A stretch of DNA of 64,000 nucleotides, taken from positions 682,001-746,000 of the forward strand of contig JALGAS010000004.1 in the NCBI GenBank assembly GCA_023078685.1, read 5' to 3'. This stretch comes from Neopestalotiopsis rosae. Lineage: Eukaryota; Ascomycota; Sordariomycetes; Amphisphaeriales; Sporocadaceae. Made by a program: the position numbers and the translations under genes. Under the pieces are notes generated by a model that had not been told where the DNA came from, ran no database searches, and saw only the letters and a list, made by a program, of their open reading frames with translations. Shown here piece by piece: positions 1 through 9,964 of the stretch (within the stretch, counting starts at the first letter, position 1; every line of letters starts with the position of its first letter).

Positions 1-73
1 AAGCTAAGCTGCTTCGACTTGTTCTCATTCAATCCGTCCTTATATACCAGGTAGTAATAAGCAAAATGCATAT

Positions 74-1635
74 TTATTTGTCTTCAGGTGCCCCCCTTCC
101 TCTTAAAATTTGAAGGAGAGTGTTTAATGACTGCTTCTCACTTTCTCTAAGACTAGTCTCCGCGTTTTGCTCACGACCATAGGCCCTGGAAACCGACTGA
201 TTTTCAAAGCCATCTCCACCAATGTCAGGGAAGAAGGTGACGTACGGCAGCGGGATTCCGTACTCGGCCCCCAGTGAATAACGATCTTCGAACCGGGTGT
301 CCCTACCAAGTTGATCCTGTTGCTTCTAGGAGAGTGGTCAGTATAAGCACTCGGTTCCTCACGATAATATATAAAAAGAGCAGCGAAAAGTCAACATACA
401 TTGCCGAAAGGATCCCAATTGTGTGCGAATCGAAAATCCCGCAGCTCCGGCAATTCGCTGGCTAGCCGATCAAACACTGCCGGCCACCTAAGAGCATACT
501 TAAATTCCCACTCGGAACCAATCTCAGGGTACACGGCTTCTGGATTAAAAGGAACAGCGACAGGAATGTTGGCCTTGGCCATACGTAACTCGTCCTGGGG
601 GTCGTTCGAAACCCGCCAGTCAGAGCAAATGACACAGGTATCCAAGCTTAGGTAGCGTAATGTATTGTGTGATAACAGCCATTGCAACTGCTCATCGAGG
701 CCGAACACGTACGTGCCGAGTAGCAAAGAACGAAGTTTGGGGAAATGCAGGTCGCGGACATCCATAGGCGGGAAAAGGCCCCAGCGCGTATCCCAATACA
801 GAGTCAAGGTGTCGAGCTGGTCGGCGAGGGGCTCGAGCCAACGTGAGCGTAGATGGGGCCAGAAGGTGGACATCTCATCTAGTGAATACGCGTTTTCCTG
901 GTCCCATTCGGTGCAGATTTGCAAATGGAGCGCTGTTAAGTGTTTGACAGTCTCGCGGAAATCGTCCGAGGCCGTGACCCGTTCACACGTCGTGTTTTGC
1001 AGATTCCGGACGGTAAGGCTTTGAAGCGCCTGGTTCCCCTTGGTACGGCAATGGTCTGCCGTGGCTTTAAAGAAGGCATCGAGAATTGTAGCTCTTCGCT
1101 CGCGATCCTCGAAAATATACTCGTTGCATCTATTGGCCCACGCCACGCTCGCTGCCCCTGCGCCAAAGCAGTCGGACGTGAAGCGTAGCGCGACTTCACT
1201 CACATTCGGGAGGCGAGGAAGGGCCGCCAAAGCATGATAAAAGTCAGGGCCTAGCTTATGGCAGTAGTCCACACCATCGATACCCCAATTCGTTTGGCGG
1301 TTGCTGGTATAGTAAGGATCTGGGTACGTGTCAACAATCACGGAGCGCGGTACACCGGGTGAATTGTTTACGACTTCGAACCATTGCCGCTGAGATTCAG
1401 CCGTGGGCTGCAAGTGAAGCACAGCGCTCGCCATGCCTCTCAAGGAATGCACTCGGCAGAACTGTCTTGCGCTTGGGACACGATGAGTCGGAACGCGAAA
1501 AGAGCGAAACGTTAGGAGCATGACGGGCGATGAAAACGAGGCCTCATGGTCCGCTGCGCAATGTTTGGGTGAAGGGCGCCTTTGCAAGAGGGTGGTAGTG
1601 GTGGTGGTGGGAAATCGAGGTACTGGCAGGGGCAT
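74..1635 (-). CDS. F-box/LRR-like hypothetical protein (F-box not seen)
   Basis: Two exons on the minus strand, 1635..400 and 325..74, joined at a GTATGT donor and a CTCCTAG acceptor with phase 0 preserved. The model gives 495 residues; a start at 1434 (Met-Ala-Ser-Ala) would give a shorter protein. The middle contains leucine-spaced segments such as LPRLPNVSEVALRF, HLTALHLQI, FPKLRSLLLG and TLRYLSLDTC, which resemble the LRR-like region of fungal F-box proteins. The first 65 residues are Pro/Thr-rich and no F-box helix is visible, so an upstream exon may be missing or the F-box lost. Function is not known; substrate recruitment to a ubiquitin ligase would be the family expectation. The last exon is hydrophilic and Glu/Arg-rich. 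Confidence 0.6.
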
Positions 1636-2540
1636 TAGTTTAGCGGGCTGCGGACCTCAGGCTCAGTGAGGTATCATCCCCGGGAGCTCAAATCCTCACG
1701 TTGTAGGGACCCAAGGTCAGTTTGAGTTTGAGATTGCGTCTCGCGCTCTACCGATCGAGCTCACCATGTAACACTGTTCATTGCTGTTGTTGCAAGGGTG
1801 GTAATAAGATTACATATGTACGAAGCAGGTTTGGTATGTTGTTGCGTGGGGAGACTCCCATTAGGTGGGAGCTCCGTTCTACGTACCTGTGCTACCTGTG
1901 AACAGTGCACGGACCATATGCACAGGCTACCGGCCCGATGGCCGCGACAGTTGTTCTTGGAACCGATGGAGCTTCCAAGGTTGAGATGGGAATTGGAATC
2001 GCTTGGCGGTAACATGTGTCAATTTCGCGGGCTCTTCGATTGATCTCAACGCGCCTATTACCACCGCGATCCTCGCCCCTATAACTTACATATCGACGAA
2101 ACGCCGAAACGGCTCGAGGTTGGATGGGCAGGTAACGGGAAGTTACCACTGGGAACACCACCAGGTGCATAATGGGAGGAAAACACTAGCTTGAAAATAA
2201 CAGAACAACCTCCTCTCGCAATACAAACAATTTGCTTCTTTTCGGGAATCTCCCTACGTTTCCCCATTAAAAACCACTGTTCTGCGTGAAATAATCTAAG
2301 GTTATTCCACTTCAGAATCAAGGGCATATCCGCCCCCAACGGCCATGGCTTTGTCTACGTCTCAAAAGTTGACTTGGAGAGGCTAAGTTGTTGCACACAT
2401 GGCAGGCTTCACGGTGCGGTGATGAAAATGACTTCCAAGAGGATTGATATGTTACGTGACGTAGTATGACCCACCGCAGATCACCTGCTTGGGTATATTA
2501 GATAGCTCTTCAGCGCTTCTCTTTTGTAGCTCTACAGGAT
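1636..2540. other. Intergenic stretch without a supportable gene
   Basis: Apart from the tRNA-like relic at 1724..1765, only short overlapping frames on both strands are present. None has splice continuity or a recognisable motif. A TATA-like gggtatatta and a CT-rich stretch (about 2490-2530) precede the broken kinase. Confidence 0.5.
1724..1765 (-). pseudogene. tRNA-Lys-like 5' half (relic)
   Basis: Read on the minus strand, this segment has a near-perfect D arm (AGCTCGATCGGTAGAGC) followed by the anticodon stem CGAGA / TCTCA, as in fungal tRNA-Lys(CUU). The loop between the stems is only CGCAA, so two or more bases and the CUU anticodon are lost. No T arm or pairing acceptor follows. It is a truncated, non-functional tRNA copy or the head of a tRNA-derived SINE. 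Confidence 0.5.
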
Positions 2541-2594
2541 CAACTCAATCTACTTTCGTTGCGTTTACGATCACTTATTCTCCTTCGTTATTGG

Positions 2595-3060
2595 CTCAGG
2601 TGAGACGATACCATGTTGTCCACAAGCTTGGATCTGGCGGATACTATTCAGCTTACTAAAGCCACTCACCTGCGCCGCCATGTTTCACTCAGGACTCTGG
2701 TTGCCTACGAGACTCCTGAAAGCGAAGAAGCAAGTACACTGCAGCTCCTACACAAAGCTCCACCCGGACATCGTGGCCAGTGGTGCGTCGCTCGTCTTCA
2801 AGACGACTTCGTGATCAAGGTCCAAGTGGAACTGTTATCTGTTTCGTTCAGGAGCCGGGTTTGTCGTCACCTTTCTCGTATACTCATCATGATAGGCAAC
2901 AAACTGTTCAAATTGCCACCTCACTGCACTAGCATAAGTTACAAGATAAGCTTTTCAATGATTAGATCCCAACAGAAAGAGATATTTCCAGCACTTCCAT
3001 GCTCACGGCGGAGGCACTCTTGAAGTATTCAACAAAACAGAGGAACTGTCTTCTGGCAAC
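2595..3060 (+). pseudogene. SRPK-like protein kinase fragment, broken
   Basis: Reading across frames gives RYHVVHKLGSGGY (glycine loop of an SRPK-type kinase), then after a stop/frameshift THLRRHVSLRTL (beta-3 region) and LLHKAPPGHRGQ, then after another shift GPSGTVICFVQEPG (hinge-like region). This order matches the N-lobe of fungal SRPK-like kinases. The catalytic HRD and DFG segments are not found downstream. At least one in-frame stop and two frame changes mean that it cannot make a kinase. An uninterrupted 136-codon frame (2613..3023) exists, but most of it covers only the middle part of the homology. A (TTTTA)n tract begins at about 3066. Confidence 0.5.
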
Positions 3061-3063
3061 TGA

Positions 3064-4997
3064 CTTTTTTTTATTTTATTTTATTTTATCCTAACTTCGT
3101 TGAGAGGATGTTCATAAGGTGAGCGACGCGCTGGAAGGTGAGACGATCTCATCCAGTGGATGAAGGACGTTACTAAGAAGTATCTTCCAGATTGGAAATT
3201 CATTACGCACAAACATGATGGGGAGCTATTTCCGTTCAACCAACAGCATTTATGAGAATGCACAAATAACAACAAATTTCAGCCACATATGGCGTACCAG
3301 AGAATCAAAATGGATACTCTATAAGTTTCTCACAATGCGAAACTGTCAGTAACAGCAAGACCTTGGTGTCGAAATGGTGTGATAAGTGGAGCGCTTCTCC
3401 ACCACATGTAAATAGTCGACCATTACAACCTCTGTTGGACTTGAACAACTCAAATGATACAATATTCATTATACCAAATCTATCATATCCTTGACAAAGA
3501 ATTCACGGAGGATTGATGGTGATGAAAGTCACTATCACTACGTGAATGGCCCAAGTAAATGTCCATCGAATAGTCTCTGCACCTTCTAAGCGAGGGTCTA
3601 TGCATTTTAAGTTGTAGTATTTGTCCAGCCTGTCAACATTCTGTCAGAACCTTGAACATTACTCTGGTCAATCATGACTTTTTCTGAGGTCTAAAGTGAA
3701 GAGCTTCGATTCGGGGACGCGATAATATGTGATATTATGTTCTTCTGTGTATTCTTCTATGGTTGTGATGTATTGGCTATTATAAGCAGCAAGTTCGCAA
3801 TAGTGTAGCGCACGTCCTGGGAACTGCGACGCGTATTGGCATTTGTATTTCTTTAGCATACATTCCCTCCCTCCAAGAGATGATACCGGACAAAATATTT
3901 CAGATCTAGATTCTGGGAGTATCTGCTCCGCCCACCAGCTGGAGGATTCCTTCAAAGCCGAACCAGAATGCAGCAATCCGTTTTTGACATTATTGATCGC
4001 GACGGCCGCGTTCCAGAACATCTCCAGGGTAGACGTGGTTTTTGCGGGTTTTTGGGGTAAGAACGGTTATGTTGTGGATATAGCTGGAAATGGACATGAT
4101 CGTCTTTCAGCTGCTGACAGGGGCACCTCGCAAGACCCATGCCGGCCAACGGACTGACGTGCAGCGCCATGCCAATATACGCCCAATACTAGCTTGCAAC
4201 GGCTTCTTGTGCACACTTTTCATGCTCATCGACTGTGAAAATCCCAATACTCTGCTTTAATTAGATGGACAAGATCAGCCCGCCACAGACGCCACAGGCG
4301 CTCAAGAGTACGTAAGCCTAGTACTTGTGGTAGCCGCTTAAGGCGTGCCTCGGACCGCTGAAGAAGAGGCTAGTCCTATACTATAGACATTAGACTATTT
4401 CTGTAGCGGCTCTTTTAACTGTTAGTCGCCGCGGACCCAGAATGCCGGCAATTGGGTTTCCGGGGCTAGACAAGAAATCGCATGTGGCTCTGCCAGGGTC
4501 CTCCACATTTCACCGCATCTTTCTCCCATTCCTCGGATGGGCTTTAAAAATAAATCGCCTTGGGGACTAGATCTAAATCTCCACGAATTTTTCTGCATCA
4601 GGGGAACTAGACTTACGATCTTGCTCCCAAGACCCTGGACTAGAGCCGGATCTGGCGTAGTCCCCATGATCAGCTTGTATCCTCTGCTCAAATGATCTAG
4701 ATAGTCGCGAAAGAGACAAGCTGAAGTGTGGAGAGGGGCTGACTAGAAATCCTCTATAACGAAATTGACCCAAGAACTCGGGATGGGCGTTGGGCGTGTT
4801 GCCTCTTTTCAAGATATTCTCCGCAGATCTGGGCCTTGGTGGGTCTGGTCAGTAGAGAAGAAATCGTCTTCAATATCATTATATAAACTCGCATTCTTTG
4901 CCCCTCGAGTGTCAATGAATTTGTGCAAGCAGCCTTGGAAATAGCCCCCAGACACGCCTTTGACACTCTTCTGCCTCTTGATCACAAAGCCGAAAAG
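3064..4997. other. Gene-free stretch with repeat-like DNA
   Basis: A TTTTA microsatellite lies at 3066-3089. A 117-codon frame (4021..3668, minus) starts with ATG but has no recognisable motif and no clear promoter, so I do not call it. Around 4290-4440 the sequence is rich in CTAG, TAGTCC and GCTTAAGG words, a style seen in decayed fungal repeats. A TATA-like TATATAAA at 4880-4887 probably belongs to the adhesin gene that follows. Confidence 0.4.
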
Positions 4998-6502
4998 ATG
5001 CGGTCTTCAGCTTCCCTCGCCATTCTGCTCCCGCTGGCAGTTTCTGCTGCCCCGACCACCAGCAACGCCAATGCTGCGCTGCAGGAGCTCTTTTGCAAGG
5101 TCAACAATGTAGTCGTTTCGGCTCTCAAGAAGGACGCCGCTGCAACTTCGTACTGTTCCAGCTACCTGTCCATCCCGACTTTGACCTTGTAAGGCTGTCC
5201 CCCGACTATAGTCTATATAATACTCGACTTACTGATCGGCTTATAGCACGGCAACGGCCACTTCTACCCCTGCCAGCGTCTACACCACAGTTCCCACTAC
5301 CGTCACTGCCGACACCGTCACTGATACCTTCACGACCACGGCAACTGTGACTACTGATGTCACTACCACGGAGACTTCGACTTCGGTGAGCAATTATGAC
5401 TGATGACAACAAATTCAAGTTTCTAACCATTGGATCGATAGGTTGTCACCGAGACCACCACCACCACCACCTCGACAGCCACCTTGACTTGTCTCAACAG
5501 TGCCTACACTGCTTCTACTCCCGTCGGCACCATTCTTGCGAAGCGCGGCGCCACCGCCACTAAGCCGACTTGCATTCCCACGACTTGGGCCTCTGCCGTA
5601 GTGTCCACTGCCTGCTCGTGCTTGTCTATCCCCACCCCTTCCACTACCACCACCGTCACCCAGACTCTGGTTCCCGGAACCATTACCGTCACTTCCACTG
5701 ACACCGTTACGCCCCATGTCACTGCGTGAGTTATCTTGGGAATCATCATCATACTATTTCACGTACTGAACTTTGATAACAGCACCGAGACCGCCACAGA
5801 GACTGCCACCAACACTCAGACCGAGACCGTGACCACCACCTCGACCACCACCCTGACTGCCTACGCCGAGGCCACCACCATTGCCAGCAACGGCATCGCT
5901 TACCGCAAATATGTAATTATCCCCACCCAAGTCTTCTTGCTCCTGAGAAAGTTTACTAACACGCAGTGATCTAGACCCACTCCTACAATGCCGACTCTAG
6001 CAGCAGCGGCTACACCTCGTCGGCCTTCAAGTCCCTGACCCCCGACTGGACCGGCGTCCTGCAGTCCCTGACATTTAGCACCCCCAACTGGTCGTCGGGC
6101 TCGCAGTACCTGACCCTGTCCGACCACTCGGCCTTCCTCGCGACCCAGGCCGCTCTAATGCTGCAGGGCTTCTTCATCGCCAAGCAGACGGGCACCTACA
6201 CCTTTAGCAGCTCCCGCGACTACATTGACAACTGGGGCTACCTGTGGACCGGCGACGCCGCCTACAGCACCTGGTCCGACAGCAACACGGCCTTCCAGGC
6301 CAGCCGCACCGGCGCCGGCTACTACGGCGGCTCCTTCGCCGTCACCCTCAACGCCGGCGACGCCATCCCCCTGGCCTGGCTCTGGGCCAACGGCGGCGGC
6401 GTCGCCCAGAGCTACTTCAAGGTGGCCTCGCCCGATGGCACCACCACTACCGATACCACTGGCTTCTTTGTCCAGGCTTGCAGCTCCAGCGTCTTTTCTT
6501 AA
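4998..6502 (+). CDS. Secreted Thr-rich GLEYA-domain adhesin
   Basis: Five exons: 4998..5188, 5247..5385, 5442..5725, 5783..5912 and 5975..6502. All phases close and give 423 residues. Residues 1-17 are a signal peptide (MRSSASLAILLPLAVSA). Next comes a Thr/Ser/Val-rich stalk built of short TxTxT and TTTVT-like units, interrupted by a Cys-containing segment (TCLNSAYTAS, TACSCLSIP). The C-terminal 150 residues form a GLEYA-type lectin fold: GFFIAKQTGTYTFSSS, DNWGYLWTGDAAY, YYGGSF and WANGGG are typical of this fungal adhesin family, whose domain binds glycans. No GPI signal is obvious at the C-terminus, so it may be secreted or cell-wall associated by other means. The start follows a TATA-like box 110 bp upstream. 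The acceptor of the last intron is CTAG, because using the nearer CAG would enter a stop. Confidence 0.85.
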
Positions 6503-6737
6503 AGAAATATGGAGAGTCTTTACATGATATGAATACGATGCATGATGGGCCCAGTTGATATAAGTCCTGGCCTGGTTAATAGGATATTGAGCTACGCATA
6601 AACGATAATAATAATGAGCTTTGTTTAAGCAGACACAAAAAGGCCATGAATTCGCGCTTAAGATGTGATTGTATACCTGTTTTTGCCCAAATGTAGATTA
6701 AATTCTAGCCAACGAAGAAAAATGCCGACATGATGGA

Positions 6738-9118
6738 TCATGTCGAAGGCGAAGCATACTTTTGCCGCATGATATCAGCCGCTTGACTGAAAAACGAATG
6801 AATCCGAAACGCCACTGGCTTGATAAAAAGCACGGTACGACTACTTGAGGCTAAATAACGACTCGATGGAGCCTCAAGTCGAAGTAAGGACTCCTGGAAG
6901 CACTCTAGGAGCTGGTAGGCTTTGTGCACGTCGGCCGGCTCTCTCGCCAGGAGGAAAAGATATATCAAGAAGTTGCCGCATAGTATCAATTGCGATCGCG
7001 TATCTGAAGATTGAATAGACTATTAGCAAAATCGCATGCCAAAGCCAGCTGTCGGCTATGCATGAAAACACAGTGGCGACTCACGTCGTGGCATAAATCC
7101 ATGTAGGCAAGTGACGTCCAGGCTAGCAAAGAAGCTCACAAAATCTTCAAATTCCGCGAGCGCAGTGGCGAACCATCTCTGAAGGCTGGAGTTATCGTCT
7201 GCTTTGGCCCTGTCAGTTTCCGGGTGCATCAGAGCGCGCCATAACAAGACTTTCGTAGCATGGTAAGAAATATGTAATGGATCTAATGTGGTGAGCATAA
7301 ATCTATAGCCTGCGTAGTACAACGAGACTGGCAACTCACTATTATCATTTGCCCGAGAAAGGCCTGTCTCGGCTCCAAGGCAGCGCGGTAAAAGTTCATG
7401 CCAATCTTGAAGTTGCTGCCGTACCGTTTGGAGTCGAAGCTCTTTCGAAGTCGAATTAGAGCTTGAGTCTTGAGCCGGCTTGATTTGACTTTCGTTTCCC
7501 AACATTAGCGCAGCGATCGTGATTCAACATCATCCTATGAAACTTACTACGCAATGGTCAACAGCTCATGTAACGACTGTGATATGCGTATCGTTTCCAG
7601 ATACCGCACAGCAACAGCATTTTGAAAACGCGCACTTTCTGGCTCAACCATATGCAAAAGATCTTCCGGGACATCCTCGTCGACACGTAAATGCGCCATT
7701 AGAAGCGGCGCCGTGTCAAAAGAATTGGCATGCACGTGGAGAGGGTTCCCATGACACACCGAAGACCACGCATCCGTGGCAAAGACGGCCCACCAGAGCT
7801 TCTTGCGTAGCGCCTTTTCCCACGCCGGGATAAGCCACGCCTCCGGATCGCGATGCAGCCCAATCATTTGCGCGCACGCCGTGGCCTGTGCCGTCGAGGT
7901 CCATGTGCTCGGCGTCTCGACGCTGTCCACGTCGGGTGGCTGTATATGTAATAGAAGCAAGCAGGCCTGCAGTTTGGCCAGGTTTGGCGCCTCGAGCTCT
8001 CGTCGTAGAGATTCGTAGGCGAGGGCGACGAGTTCGTGCTGTTCGAAGCCAAGTGAGCCCCTGGTTCCGGGGCGGTCGTTCCAGAACACAGAGGCTAGGG
8101 CGTACACTGCGCCTCTCAGGGAGGCTGGAAGAGCGGTTGTCCTGGCAGTCGCGTAATGTCTCAAGAAGCGGGTTTTGGACAAGATCGGATACACCGGGTG
8201 CACATAGTGAAAGTACAGGCGAACCAAATCAGGATCAAGTGTGCCCACCAGCGCCTCTATCTTTTCGGATGCATTCTGCATGGACTGGTTTGTGTACGAG
8301 GGGAATTCATCTTCCAAGACGAGAAAGTGCACCGGAAACTTATCGAGGGGATGTGTGCCGCGATATACTTGGATGATGTTCGCATCGACCTCGTCTTGAT
8401 CGTTGATGATCGCGGACCTGAATGTATCCAGAAGAAAGCCGTCTTGTTCTGAGGCTGGGCCCATATAGTGCGCGGTCTTTCCAGCATTGCCATCAAGCGT
8501 GTATTGTTGTTGCTGACGAGGAATTGTCAAGGTCGAAGAGGCAGGCGCCGCTGTGGGACTTGGCGGGCTATTCGCGCCATCGTCTCGCGGTATGATGGTC
8601 AAGTCACCAAGAGGAGAATATTCACTGTCGACTGAATGTGTGGAGTTTCCATATTGCTCTGACACTCTAGGTGGAACCTCGGTTGATCTGGCAGACGCAT
8701 GACGGCCTGTCCTACCGCGTGGTGTATTTGCCAAAGATGCCTCACAGGACAGGCCTCTTTGTTTACAAAAGTCGCCTGTTAATCGAATGTGAGTTGATTA
8801 TAAGGTATGAAATTGGGGGTTGATCTCAAGCAACTCACAAGGCGGGCCCGAAGGGATGACACAAGCTGTTTTTCGTTGTCTACATCTGTCGCAAGGGCGT
8901 CGTTTCCTGCTTCTCCACTGTCTTGCTCCAAAGGTGCTTTCAACAGTAAACTTGCCGGGCCGAGACTCGGTTTCGTGATCTAGTTGATGATGCTCCATAG
9001 TTTTTTCTCCCGACTTGGGTCGAGGGTTCGGCAAAGTACATGGAGTTATCGGGCAAGTCCACGAAAGCAGTCGGTCATGATCGAGGGTTCTGTGTGGTCG
9101 GCTTATCTTTGCCTCCAC
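6738..9118 (-). CDS. Zn2Cys6 transcription factor (fungal-specific TF domain)
   Basis: Exons on the minus strand: 9118..8839, 8775..7548, 7488..7340, 7282..7085 and 7003..6738. The model gives 706 residues. The intron 7339..7283 is 57 nt (a multiple of 3) and could be retained, giving 725. The first intron splits a zinc-ligand Cys codon; the joined cluster is C-x2-C-x6-C-x7-C-x2-C-x6-C at residues 76-104, preceded by the basic RSRKRRP. The middle (LVRLYFHYVHPVYPIL, SLRGAVYALASVFW) is the fungal transcription factor middle homology region (PF04082 type). An alternative Met at residue 41 also precedes the cluster. It is tail-to-tail with the adhesin, and the next gene upstream is the NCS1 permease, so it is a candidate local regulator of the permease-hydantoinase unit. 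That role is inferred from position only. Confidence 0.88.
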
Positions 9119-9964
9119 TTCTGCCGACGGGCGAGGAAGTTGGCCGATCTAGCCCATCGGAGTAGGCCGGAGCTAGCACAAATGCACCAATGGAGCGAAG
9201 CCAATCATTTTCATTGCCGATACTAGACTTCTAGAACTATGTAGTGTATGATTTTATCCCATTCTCGTGACAACATAGTCTTATCCAGTCTTTGAAGGAT
9301 AAAGAGGTAAAAACAGTACCAGGTCCTAGTCCGAGAAGACAAAATCACCACAATGGGGAACATATGCGCACCAAAGTTTCGAAATGGGCTTTGGGGGGCA
9401 TTTATGATCCTCGTGCTTTATCCCAAACGAGCTGACGAGTCATTTCGATCTGCTACGGGAATGTCAAACGAACCAGCATATACCAACATGGAGCCTCATC
9501 GTATATACGCAAGCGAGCTCATGTCTGGACAAGATGTTGTTTGACAATCTGTGGCTTGGCAAACTCACAAACGGCTATGGTGGAGCTAGAAAACTGACGT
9601 ATTCCAAATGGTCTTTCACTATGCCTGCATTGAAACACATCTTTGCTTGTTTGTAAGAAAGTCGAAGGGAAAAAAACAAACCAAGCGCACTAATGAAGCA
9701 TTATCTGTGAGATATTTGGTTGGATCGTAGGGGATCTTGCATGCGCGTGGCCGTCAATCGTTTGCAGGTTTTGAGATCGTCGTTGGGGGTTGAAAACCTT
9801 CAGATACATCTTGGTGCTAGAATTTAATTACATCGTATTAAGTAGTCCCGACGTTTCCAAAATATTCATCGTCGCATGTTGGAGATATTCATCACCACAA
9901 GCCACACCCATATCTATGCCTATCTCCGCCATCAAAGCGCCCCATTCGATCCTCTCCCCCATTC
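9119..9964. other. Intergenic region upstream of the regulator
   Basis: Probable promoter of the Zn2Cys6 gene plus the 3' flank of the permease. A 63-codon ATG frame at 9353..9544 has no recognisable features. No repeats or RNA genes were seen. Confidence 0.4.
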
